A stretch of 59,016 nucleotides of DNA from positions 1-59,016 of the forward strand of contig CAZKRU010000017.1 of NCBI GenBank assembly GCA_964555235.1, read 5' to 3'. This document shows, one piece after another, positions 1-7,677 of the stretch. The notes beneath the pieces were generated by a model that was given only the letters and a program-made list of their open reading frames with translations, ran no database searches and was not told the origin of the DNA. How positions within the stretch are numbered: position 1 is the first letter of the stretch; every line of letters begins with the position of its first letter. The position numbers and the translations under genes are program-made. Source of the stretch: CAZKRU01 sp964555235 (lineage in GTDB: Bacteria; Verrucomicrobiota; Verrucomicrobiia; Methylacidiphilales; CAMAQI01).

Positions 1-461
1 TGGTTTACAAATCCGAAGAAATAATCCACTCCTTTTCTATTCGGTTGATGTCCATTCTTGCTATTGCCTGACAAAATAGACTTACCAATAAGCGCAGTGT
101 GGTAATTCGTGCTCTTTAGTGCCTCAAATATCGTAACATCTTGCGGCGATGGACGCAACTCGTAGGGTCCGTTTCCACGAATGGTGGTGTGCCCGGTGTG
201 TTGTCCTGTCGCTAGGGCGCTCCGCGAGGGCGCACAAACGGTATTTCCCGAATAGTGCTGTGTGAATCTGATTCCTTCTGCAGCCAGCTTGTCGATGTTT
301 GGAGTCTCGATTTTCTGTTGCCCATAGCAACCGAGATCTCCATAGCCAAGGTCGTCCGCGAGGATGAAAATGATATTCGGCTTTTCTCCAGTAGGCGCGG
401 CAAAAAGTGCGGACGCCGCAAAGCCAGAGAGAAAGAGAGTGATGAGATTTCGTATCTTCAC
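1..461 (-). CDS. Sulfatase, N-terminal part, runs off the left edge
   Basis: About 153 residues of a type I sulfatase (formylglycine-dependent sulfate ester hydrolase) are visible; the C-terminal part lies outside the window. From a GTG at 459-461 the protein starts with a signal peptide (hydrophobic stretch at residues 6-19, ALFA cleavage site near 21). It continues with the metal-binding ADD at 35-37, the block GDLGCYG at 41-47 and the sulfatase signature CAPSR at 76-80, whose Cys is the expected formylglycine. The order and spacing match arylsulfatase A-like S1 enzymes, and the signal peptide predicts export. The reading frame stays open upstream of the GTG and continues into a membrane segment (462-776), so the true N-terminus is uncertain. 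The substrate cannot be told from the sequence. Confidence 0.85.
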   Translation of the reverse strand, partial: MKIRNLITLFLSGFAASALFAAPTGEKPNIIFILADDLGYGDLGCYGQQKIETPNIDKLAAEGIRFTQHYSGNTVCAPSRSALATGQHTGHTTIRGNGPYELRPSPQDVTIFEALKSTNYHTALIGKSILSGNSKNGHQPNRKGVDYFFGFVN

Positions 462-776
462 ATCGAACACTCGAGTGAACCGTACCAGCAGGAGAATGAT
501 CGTGGGCCAAAACATGGTATTAACGATATCATGAGTGCTTGCAGCCCAACGCCAATGCCCAGATAAGTAGATGTTTGTGAGCATGTCGATAAATTCTCCA
601 GTTAATGCAACAATGAGAACCGCAAGCCATGGGAGATAAGGTTTTAGTGGTTTTCGAAGCAGAACTGAAACAGCAAGAAAGACTCCAATGCCTACATGAA
701 CATGCAAAGCATCCTTGGAGAGACCTGAAGCAGTCACGAGAGAGTGCTTCAGGGACTGTACTATCGTTGTTTTCAA
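462..776 (-). CDS. Small membrane protein segment in frame with the sulfatase
   Basis: Translating the minus strand from a TTG at 774-776 gives about 105 residues with two clear hydrophobic segments (around VGIGVFLAVSVLL and LPWLAVLIVAL) and a third near the end (MFWPTIILLLVRF). There is no stop codon before the sulfatase at 461. It resembles small multi-pass VanZ-like proteins seen near other genes, but I do not recognise a named family with certainty. The TTG overlaps the stop codon (TTGA) of a 27-codon upstream ORF at 773-856, which would allow translational coupling and supports this start. Either it is the N-terminal half of a fused membrane-anchored sulfatase, or it is a separate gene whose stop codon was lost and the sulfatase starts at its own GTG with its own signal peptide. 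Confidence 0.55.
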
Positions 777-856
777 GGAATTAATCCCAGAAGTAAGTGA
801 ATTTTCGAACAACCGCGAAGAGCATTGAATTCAAGCGATTTATTTGATCTTACCAT
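773..856 (-). other. Candidate leader ORF, 27 codons
   Basis: ATG at 854-856 opens a 27-residue ORF starting MVRSNKSLEF and ending in a TGA that overlaps the TTG start of the membrane segment (TTGA). It lies between the motif at 948-960 and the membrane/sulfatase reading frame. It is too short for homology and may be chance. It is listed because two other motif-driven units also begin with short ORFs of similar look (21959-22057, and the 5' end of the frame at 20429). Confidence 0.3.
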
Positions 857-947
857 ATTTTAAGCCTTACGGTCTTTGTCTGTAGAGTTAGGGCACACTT
901 GATCTCCGATTTGCCAAATCAGGTTCCCACTTGCAAGCGGGAGTGGG

Positions 948-960
948 TTTTATCGTAAAA
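948..960 (-). promoter_or_regulatory. Recurring motif, copy 1
   Basis: On the minus strand this reads TTTTACGATAAAA, followed by 8 nt and CGCTTG. It matches the shared pattern TTTACNRTAAAR-N8-SRNTTG found upstream of several locus 1 genes. It points toward the membrane/sulfatase frame ending at the left edge. Whether it is an operator, a promoter element, or both is not known. Confidence 0.55.
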
Positions 961-1009
961 TCAAAGGTCACCCTTGTCTTCTCGATTTGAGTCATCAATT
1001 AGAATCAGA

Positions 1010-1021
1010 TTTACAATAAAA
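1010..1021 (+). promoter_or_regulatory. Recurring motif, copy 2
   Basis: It reads TTTACAATAAAA, then 8 nt, then GATTTG, matching the shared pattern. It points toward the Gfo/Idh/MocA gene at 1270, about 235 nt downstream, with a 12-codon ORF at 1084-1122 in between. With copy 1 it forms a divergent pair whose cores lie about 50 bp apart. Confidence 0.55.
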
Positions 1022-1269
1022 CCCTGCAAGATTTGCCGAATAAACGAGATTAAGCGAGCTTGACCTTTATAAACCACATCTCGATGAAAAACGCCTTAAG
1101 CCAATCGGTTTTGTATAAATAACAAAAACCCCGGATAGAGAGAAAATTTGCAAGCTAATCTGGAACATCCAACCCGAAGAATTTCAAGGAAATCTACCCT
1201 ATTTCTCAAATCTGTCTGGATGAACGCCGCTACCATTCTTCAGTCGTGATCAAATAAACAATTAACGCT

Positions 1270-2583
1270 ATGCTAAGAACCGAGCACTCTCTGAGTAAAG
1301 AAACGAGTCAAACTCAAAAAAAAGTCCCGTTTGCAAAATCCCTTAAGGTAGCAGTTGTCGGTATCGGAGGCTATGCTGAAAAACACCACGCCCAATTACT
1401 AGCTTTAGAGAAACAAGGATTACTAAAAGTAATTGCCACGTGTGATCCCAAAGCCAAAGAATTAGCACAACACTGTAATATTTTTCGATTTCATGAGCGT
1501 CGTATCTCTGTTTATGAAAACTGGGAATCACTCCTGCGCGTCCATCAGAGTCAGCTTGATCTTGCTCTCATTGTAGCACCCATTCAGTTTCACGCTTCAC
1601 TTCATCGCTCCTGTGTTGAACACGGCATCGCATGCTATCTCGAAAAACCTCCAACACTAGAACCGGAGGAATTAGAAGGAATGATCGAAATCGAAAAAAA
1701 AGCTATTCATGCAACACAAGTCGGCTTTAACCATATCTATCAACCCTTTCGCCAAGAGTTAAAGCAGCGCATTCTGAGCAAAGAGTTTGGAAAGGTGTTA
1801 CAAGTATCATTCCTCGGCCTCTGGCAACGAAAAAATATTTATTACAACCGCAATAAGTGGGCAGGGAAGCTCGTCTTGGGAGACCATCTGTTATTGGACT
1901 CATGCTGCGGAAATGGCATGTCCCATCATTTGCACAATATTCTTTTTTTTGCAGACACAAAAGATTTGATGTCTTGGGCAGATCCTCAAAGCATGGACGC
2001 GGAGCTTTATCGAGCCAATCAAATTGAAGGGTGTGATTCTATGTTTGCTCGTGGACTCCTAAAAAATGGAGTCGCATTCCAGATAGCCGCCTCACACGCC
2101 TGCAAACCATCCACACTCAGCGTAGAAAGAATAATTTGTGAAAAGGCGACGATAGAAATCGTCGAGGAAGCGGGATGCATTCTTTTACACACAGATGGTC
2201 GTGTCGAAGAGATCAGCGCACCGGCCCCAAATCTCAACGACAATATTCGCATCTATTGTGAGCATCTTTTAGGCTATCAGCTTCGCCCAATAACAAAACT
2301 GACAGATTGTCGCCCGTTCGTTAATCTAAATGCTCTGTTTTATCTCGCAGCCAAACAGATTCATCAAATAGAATCTCCCTTTGCCATGAAATCAAAGCTT
2401 GAAGAAGATAAAGAAGAAGGCTCTTGCATTCAAGGCATTGAAAGAGCCTGTTGGAAAACGATTAACAACAACAAACTTCCTTCTGAGCAGAGCATTCCTT
2501 GGGGGAAGCCCGGCAGTCGCTCTGATGTGAGTGAATTAGCTCAATTGAGATCAGTCGTTGAAAAGATCCGCACATCACATTGA
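1270..2583 (+). CDS. Gfo/Idh/MocA-family oxidoreductase
   Basis: A 437-residue NAD(P)-dependent sugar or inositol dehydrogenase-like protein. A beta strand plus GIGGYA at residues 31-36 forms the Rossmann dinucleotide site, and EKP at 125-127 is the family's conserved catalytic/cofactor motif. The second half, with DSCCGNGMSHHLHNILFFA near residue 210, is the substrate-binding alpha/beta domain. The first 25 residues are polar and look like an extension, so the start is approximate; no clear Shine-Dalgarno is seen. There is no signal peptide, so it is cytoplasmic. It is alone on this strand, preceded by the motif at 1010 and convergent with the LacI gene. In polysaccharide loci this family usually processes a released monosaccharide; the substrate here is unknown. 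Confidence 0.85.
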   Translation: MLRTEHSLSKETSQTQKKVPFAKSLKVAVVGIGGYAEKHHAQLLALEKQGLLKVIATCDPKAKELAQHCNIFRFHERRISVYENWESLLRVHQSQLDLALIVAPIQFHASLHRSCVEHGIACYLEKPPTLEPEELEGMIEIEKKAIHATQVGFNHIYQPFRQELKQRILSKEFGKVLQVSFLGLWQRKNIYYNRNKWAGKLVLGDHLLLDSCCGNGMSHHLHNILFFADTKDLMSWADPQSMDAELYRANQIEGCDSMFARGLLKNGVAFQIAASHACKPSTLSVERIICEKATIEIVEEAGCILLHTDGRVEEISAPAPNLNDNIRIYCEHLLGYQLRPITKLTDCRPFVNLNALFYLAAKQIHQIESPFAMKSKLEEDKEEGSCIQGIERACWKTINNNKLPSEQSIPWGKPGSRSDVSELAQLRSVVEKIRTSH

Positions 2584-2630
2584 CGTAAAGAAAGAATATT
2601 TGAAGGCACCATAAAATATATCGCGTGTAT

Positions 2631-3677
2631 TCAAAGAATTCTGTTTTTTACTAAAGTTGTTTTGCCCTGAACAAAATGCCCATCTACCATTAATGTTTTG
2701 GGATGTTCAGGGAGACCTCTCTCATTATACTTCATTAAGGAAATCAAAAGATCAACAGCAGCCGCCCCCACATGATCCGAATTTTGATCAATGCCTGTCA
2801 CCTCATTCATTTCCGGTCTAAGGTCTACATTCGCGATCCCAACCTCAGCTGGAACTTCAATACCCGACTCATTCGCCCATTGATGAACATCAGGTCCAAT
2901 TGTCACTACAACTTCAGGACGATACTTTTTAAACCATGCATCGAATTGTGCTTTACTCCATTTATCACTAAACAGCATGGGAATCTTTCGCCCCTTTGTC
3001 TGCAAACTCTGGGTCGCAAGAAACGCTGCCCTCCAATGAAAGTTAACTCGCGCATCTTGACTCAATGCCATGGCTAGGCCGATTTCACGATAACCAGCTA
3101 ACTGCAAGCGTTGAAGCAATAAAACCATCGACTGAAATTGCTGATTACAGGCACGATGCAGTGAAGGACTTAATAGTGAGTGCCCAAGCTTCACTGAAGA
3201 GAAGTACTCCCAACGAAATTCTTGAAACAAATGCTTTGCCTCAGGTAATGGACCGAGGAGAATCCCCTCAATTCCACGATTTCGGATCACCTCACTTAGT
3301 CTCTTCTCTGTCATACCACGTTCCTTTAGACAGAATTCTCTTAGCACAAACCCACACTCGTCTGCTCGACAGAGGGCTCCTTCGTAATACATTCTTTGAG
3401 TGGGCTGTTTCCGCCAAGCAAAAGGATCCTCGTATGCAGTGACATAGGCTATCACGTTCCCTTTGCCATGGGGTTTTTTACTGCGAATTTGCTCCATGAG
3501 CTTACTGATCTGAGGGTCCGGACGATAGCCGAGGCTTTTGGCGAGTTGCTGAATTCGTCTTCGAGTTTGAACCGGGAGACTGGAGTGGTCTCTTAGAGCT
3601 AGTGACACTGTCATTCGTGACACGTTTGCCGCTTGAGCAACATCCTTAAGTGTAATTGCTCGGATCGGTTGTTCCAT
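2631..3677 (-). CDS. LacI-family transcriptional regulator (locus 1)
   Basis: A 348-residue repressor. The N-terminal helix-turn-helix (LKDVAQAANVSRMTVSLALR, residues 10-29) is typical of LacI/PurR and is followed by the hinge region (GYRPDP, 50-55). The rest is a periplasmic-binding-protein-like effector domain. It is the last gene of the long leftward unit, 70 bases after the GH28 gene, so it is probably co-transcribed with the enzymes it may control. It is a natural candidate to read the recurring motif of locus 1, but that motif lacks the central CG usual in LacI operators, so the link is only inference. It shares its layout with the second LacI protein at 37518, including the short hinge spelling N/GY(S/R)PDP. 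Confidence 0.92.
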   Translation of the reverse strand: MEQPIRAITLKDVAQAANVSRMTVSLALRDHSSLPVQTRRRIQQLAKSLGYRPDPQISKLMEQIRSKKPHGKGNVIAYVTAYEDPFAWRKQPTQRMYYEGALCRADECGFVLREFCLKERGMTEKRLSEVIRNRGIEGILLGPLPEAKHLFQEFRWEYFSSVKLGHSLLSPSLHRACNQQFQSMVLLLQRLQLAGYREIGLAMALSQDARVNFHWRAAFLATQSLQTKGRKIPMLFSDKWSKAQFDAWFKKYRPEVVVTIGPDVHQWANESGIEVPAEVGIANVDLRPEMNEVTGIDQNSDHVGAAAVDLLISLMKYNERGLPEHPKTLMVDGHFVQGKTTLVKNRIL

Positions 3678-3747
3678 ATTTTTTCACTCTCTTTGCGTCA
3701 CTTATTTTGAAAAGAACTGCAATCCAATCATCCAAGAAATACTATTT

Positions 3748-5223
3748 TCATTCATCGACACTCAGATGAATTCCTGATGATTCTTCTAACATAACCACAT
3801 CATCATTTGCTTCTTCCATATTACGCATCACACTGCAAACTTTCCCGCCGTCGACATGCTCCAACCAGAGGGCCTTGCGTGGAGATTCCCGGAAGACCTC
3901 CGGTTCAATGCAGACTTGAAGACTATCAATCAGGATGCTCCTGACGTGAGCGATAGTAAAGTAGGAAGGCTTCCTAACGTAAAGGATCGCACGTTCATCA
4001 GAGCCCGTAGTAACGCCACCCACAGGCATGATACGGTCAGAAAAATCCATCGGATGTTCGACGATGAGATGAATATCCCGCAACGTCAGGTTTTCGATGG
4101 GACGTTCTTTCAAGCCTTGAATAAGGGCCCCCGTTCGGCTGCGGCCGTAAAATCCTTGAATGGTCACATGTCGGATGCTGCCCACTCGTGAATCTAGATG
4201 ACGACGCCCGATATCCATGATGATCGGCGTATGTTTGTAACGGACCGGATTATTCTCCCGCTCAGTGTAAGAAATATTCGAAAGGGTAATAAATTCGGCC
4301 GTGCCACCATCTTTAATAAAAAATCCAATTCCACTCCCACAATTGTTCAGCACACAATTACTCACATGAATGTTCCGAAAATTGCCATGCGACTCGGTTC
4401 CGATCTTAATGCCCTGAAAGGGCGTTTCGAGCGTACAATTATTGACCACCACATTCTCACAGGGTTCCCGTTCGGTAGTTTTGAAAGCGATACAATCATC
4501 ACCCGCTGTGATATGGCAATTGGAAATATGCACATTTCGTGAACAATCAATATCAATTCCATCCGCATGAAGTCGGTTCATATTTTGAAGAATAGCAACT
4601 CGGTCGACCCATATCCGATCACATTTCAGGAAATGTAGCGTCCAAGAATCGCCAAATCGAATTGTAATCTCACTCATACGTACATCAATACATTCTTTGA
4701 ACTGTATCAACGCAATTCGAAATTGGGGAATTGGATCCAGCTTTCCTCTTCGAGGATCCATCCCGCTGAAATTTTCTTCACCTGTCCCCCAGATCGTTCC
4801 TTGTCCCGTGATCGAAATATTTCGTTCTTTTTCTGCAGATAGAAAAACCGCATGCCCACCAACAAAATCGTAGATTTTGGGGATTTTGGAGAGATCGGTA
4901 CCAGGGGGTAATTTTTCGGCTAATTCCGCCGGATAGCCATAGGCAACCGGATCCCCAATAACACGAATCACCGCGCCCGCCTCGAGATGAAAATCCACGT
5001 GACTACGCAGCTTTAATGGACCCGAACAGTATTCTCCCGGCGGAATACACACTCTGCCTCCTCCTGCTTCGTGACACGTATCGATGGCTGTTTGAATCGC
5101 AATGGTATCGTCACCATGCTCAATACCCCTGGCTCCATAGGATCGAATATTATACTCAGAACTCCTGAAATCGTTTTTGTTAACACTTGTCATATTCATT
5201 TTATTCGACGGATTTATAGTCAT
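3748..5223 (-). CDS. GH28 family (polygalacturonase-like) beta-helix enzyme
   Basis: A 491-residue right-handed beta-helix protein of the GH28 type, which hydrolyses galacturonic-acid-containing or related glycans. The N-terminus has the family opening YNIRSYGARG with DDTIAIQTAI (residues 38-47) and GGGRVCIPPGEY. Catalytic motifs are DGIDID at 221-226 (in place of NTD), GDDC at 241-244 and SHG at 278-280. Rhamnogalacturonan-type and exo-acting members vary at the first motif. There is no signal peptide, so the protein is predicted to be intracellular, which suits an exo-enzyme acting on imported oligosaccharides. It follows the GH78 gene by 36 bases in the same operon. The start is chosen from the frame; no strong ribosome site is visible. 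Confidence 0.85.
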   Translation of the reverse strand: MTINPSNKMNMTSVNKNDFRSSEYNIRSYGARGIEHGDDTIAIQTAIDTCHEAGGGRVCIPPGEYCSGPLKLRSHVDFHLEAGAVIRVIGDPVAYGYPAELAEKLPPGTDLSKIPKIYDFVGGHAVFLSAEKERNISITGQGTIWGTGEENFSGMDPRRGKLDPIPQFRIALIQFKECIDVRMSEITIRFGDSWTLHFLKCDRIWVDRVAILQNMNRLHADGIDIDCSRNVHISNCHITAGDDCIAFKTTEREPCENVVVNNCTLETPFQGIKIGTESHGNFRNIHVSNCVLNNCGSGIGFFIKDGGTAEFITLSNISYTERENNPVRYKHTPIIMDIGRRHLDSRVGSIRHVTIQGFYGRSRTGALIQGLKERPIENLTLRDIHLIVEHPMDFSDRIMPVGGVTTGSDERAILYVRKPSYFTIAHVRSILIDSLQVCIEPEVFRESPRKALWLEHVDGGKVCSVMRNMEEANDDVVMLEESSGIHLSVDE

Positions 5224-5259
5224 AATCTAATTTCATTCAAAGTTGACCCTCATCCGTTT

Positions 5260-7677
5260 TTAAGGATCAGGCTTGATGATAAATTTGTGAAATCCCCCAG
5301 TAACAGTACTTTTCATTTTAAAGAGTCGGATATTTGCAGTAATATTTTTAGGGAGATCAAGCTGCGCGTGAACCGTATTTCCAGAACGTTTCCAAGAACT
5401 TAGGATGAGTCCGTGAGGCGTTGGAATCGCAATCTTCGCATGCTTCCCGACGAAGGCAGGAGAATAATTAATTTTTTCCCATGCCGGAGCGCATTGCGTG
5501 ACGCCACCCAGGATCTGCATCAGGTGAAAGAGAGGATGAGCGGACCATGCGTGGGAATGACTATGCACACCGGGCTCACTGTCGAATCGCTCGAAGGTCG
5601 ATCCAAAATCAGCCATAGATCGCCATCGCTTTTGGATGTCGCCTAAGACTTCCCGACCATAACCATGTTCGATCAGCACGGAATAAATATAAGTAATCCA
5701 ATACGCCGAAGGCTTGACGTCGGATCGCAAAGTGCCCAGAACACTCGGAAGTAATCGATTTTGAATCATGGTTTGCGCTGACTTGGGGTGAAGCCCTGCC
5801 ATGATGGCCATTGTCTGGGCGTGAACGGATGTTTCCGAAACAACCTTTCCCTTAAAAGTAATGCCATCGCGCAAGAAGCCATCCCGCCCGATCAAATTTC
5901 GCAACGCAAAACGAAGCCCTTTGGCCCATTGAAGATATTGGGAAGCCTCTGTCGTTTGACGACTAAGACGGTACATCTCGGCCACTTTTTCAAGCGCAAT
6001 AAGCAACCAGAGATTGTAAACCGAGGAGAAGCCATCTTTGAAGAGATCGGTCCAGTCCAAGAACAGCCAATAGCGGTGGTCTCGAGCGAGCAACTTTGTC
6101 TTGGGATCGGTTTGTTCACGAAAATAAACCAAGGCATTACAAAGAGTTTTCTGATGTTTTTTAAAGACTTCGAGAGAACCGGTTTGCCAGTAATCATCCC
6201 ACAGTGTCATTATCCAGATCAACGTGAAGTCCGGCAGGATGCAATGGTGAGCCATCGTGGGAGTATGGCCATAGGTCAGGCCATTGGGGGTGGTTTGCGA
6301 AGCAATCTGGCCGATACCTCGACGAAACAGCCGAGGATCTCCATTCAAATGAAACGTATTCCATGCCTGTACGCGAGCATCACCCCACCACTGAGCCTGC
6401 TCGCGCCATGGCGTATCAACATAGGCATCAATGCTGCAACATCTTTGGGTCCAAGCACAGGCTTCCCATATTTTTTTGAGATCACTCGAGGACGATTCAA
6501 ATCTCCCTTTTATATCCAGCGGATACAGAGTCGTGCGGAGAGATGGCGAAACGGTCAGGTTCCCGGGGTTATTCCGAACAGTGAGCACCATATAACGAAA
6601 GCCAAAAGGATGATGAAACTGATGTCGGTTGACACCGCGACGACAAATCAACCGATGAGCAAATGCCATCCGGCAATGGGTTTCCGGAAAAAAATGCGGG
6701 GTTAGCGTATCAGGATCGATCGTTTCAAAGTGGGCGGTCTCGACAACTTCGCCACCGTGTGCGTGGGTGATATCTACAATAACACTACCAACCACAACGC
6801 GACCAAAATCAATCAAGTAGCTACGCCAAGTTCCTGGCTTTACTGGCTCAAAGGTCATGGCCGTCGCCGGGAGAGAACAGGGTTTATGCGCCAAACCCTC
6901 ATCACCTCGGGAGATTGCAATATTGCGAACAGTAAGAAAATCTGGCGCGCTTCGACCTTTGGAAGAACCGATGCATGAGCGGGGCTTCACAAGCCTTTCT
7001 TCCAACAAGGGAATGCCGCGCGGCTCAAGATTAAACCAAGGCATGGCATTCCAGGAAACCGAATAAACCCCGGCATTCTGACCGCGATTTTTATTCACTA
7101 TAGTCCACCCCTGATCATCAAAATCCGGCTGCATCCAATCAGGATCTTCGATCCGCAGGTCGATGGATTCCTGAGGAAACAATTCCAGGCTGGTAGGAAC
7201 CGTATCGCGACGCACCCCTTGCTGACGCCGACATTTCCAGGTTGAATTGCTTAAAATGGCAACCTTTCCCCATTGAGCTGCCACGAGCAACCCGGCATAG
7301 CCTTCGTGGATATACTGAAAGGTACTGCGACCAGGATTATGTGCGCGGACCGCTAAAACATTTCGCCCTCGTTGAAGATATGCGCTTACATCCACTTCAT
7401 CGAAAGGCCAGCTTTTCTGAAATCCGCGAGCAGGACCACGACAAACATAGTTTCCGTTCAAATAAAGATGATAAGATTGATCGGCGGTGATAAAAAGCGG
7501 CGCCTTAGCAGGCACTCGATCCAGCTCAAAACTATAGCGAAAAAGAGCGTAACAATTGTAAAGATCCCAGTGATGACTTTCGGGCCATATCCAACGAGCT
7601 TGCGTTAAGATTTTTGGGATAGGATTTTTATCAAGAGAAGTGAAGTCAAGATTAGATGAATCCGCGCGACCGCTCAT
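5260..7677 (-). CDS. GH78 alpha-L-rhamnosidase-like protein
   Basis: An 805-residue protein with the GH78 layout. An N-terminal beta-sandwich (ARWIWPE, then YHLYLNGNYVCRGPARG at about 69-85) is followed by a second beta domain with FGRVVVGSV near 291. An (alpha/alpha)6 barrel carries DTPWREQAQWWGD at 421-433, matching the family's catalytic acid region (usually D-P-RE-x-W-GD). A late HSHAWSAHP supplies the conserved His. The family removes terminal alpha-L-rhamnose. There is no signal peptide, so it is probably cytoplasmic. The ATG overlaps the stop of the FAD gene (ATGA), so translation is coupled. Rhamnose together with uronic-acid type enzymes and sulfatases suggests a sulfated rhamno-uronan or rhamnogalacturonan-like target; that is inference. 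Confidence 0.85.
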   Translation of the reverse strand: MSGRADSSNLDFTSLDKNPIPKILTQARWIWPESHHWDLYNCYALFRYSFELDRVPAKAPLFITADQSYHLYLNGNYVCRGPARGFQKSWPFDEVDVSAYLQRGRNVLAVRAHNPGRSTFQYIHEGYAGLLVAAQWGKVAILSNSTWKCRRQQGVRRDTVPTSLELFPQESIDLRIEDPDWMQPDFDDQGWTIVNKNRGQNAGVYSVSWNAMPWFNLEPRGIPLLEERLVKPRSCIGSSKGRSAPDFLTVRNIAISRGDEGLAHKPCSLPATAMTFEPVKPGTWRSYLIDFGRVVVGSVIVDITHAHGGEVVETAHFETIDPDTLTPHFFPETHCRMAFAHRLICRRGVNRHQFHHPFGFRYMVLTVRNNPGNLTVSPSLRTTLYPLDIKGRFESSSSDLKKIWEACAWTQRCCSIDAYVDTPWREQAQWWGDARVQAWNTFHLNGDPRLFRRGIGQIASQTTPNGLTYGHTPTMAHHCILPDFTLIWIMTLWDDYWQTGSLEVFKKHQKTLCNALVYFREQTDPKTKLLARDHRYWLFLDWTDLFKDGFSSVYNLWLLIALEKVAEMYRLSRQTTEASQYLQWAKGLRFALRNLIGRDGFLRDGITFKGKVVSETSVHAQTMAIMAGLHPKSAQTMIQNRLLPSVLGTLRSDVKPSAYWITYIYSVLIEHGYGREVLGDIQKRWRSMADFGSTFERFDSEPGVHSHSHAWSAHPLFHLMQILGGVTQCAPAWEKINYSPAFVGKHAKIAIPTPHGLILSSWKRSGNTVHAQLDLPKNITANIRLFKMKSTVTGGFHKFIIKPDP

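Larger units (their letters stand above)
777..1269. other. Divergent intergenic region with two regulatory motifs
   Basis: This 493-base gap separates the leftward membrane/sulfatase frame from the rightward oxidoreductase. It holds two opposed copies of the recurring motif (948-960 for the minus strand, 1010-1021 for the plus strand). It also has a perfect odd palindrome GATTTGCCAAATC at 908-920, a hairpin CCCACT/AGTGGG at 926-947, and an imperfect inverted repeat around 1108-1132 (GGTTTTG ... CAAAAACC). An ATG at 1084-1086 opens a 12-codon ORF 48 nt after the plus-strand motif, a possible leader. I see no larger gene. Confidence 0.6.

Noticed and set aside
124..510. A 128-codon minus-strand frame at the left edge
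   Set aside because: It is out of frame with the sulfatase, which continues off the left edge and has a signal peptide and CAPSR signature.
5788..6705. A 305-codon plus-strand frame
   Set aside because: It lies entirely inside the rhamnosidase gene on the other strand, has no family motif and is rich in rare patterns; the minus-strand protein has clear GH78 motifs.
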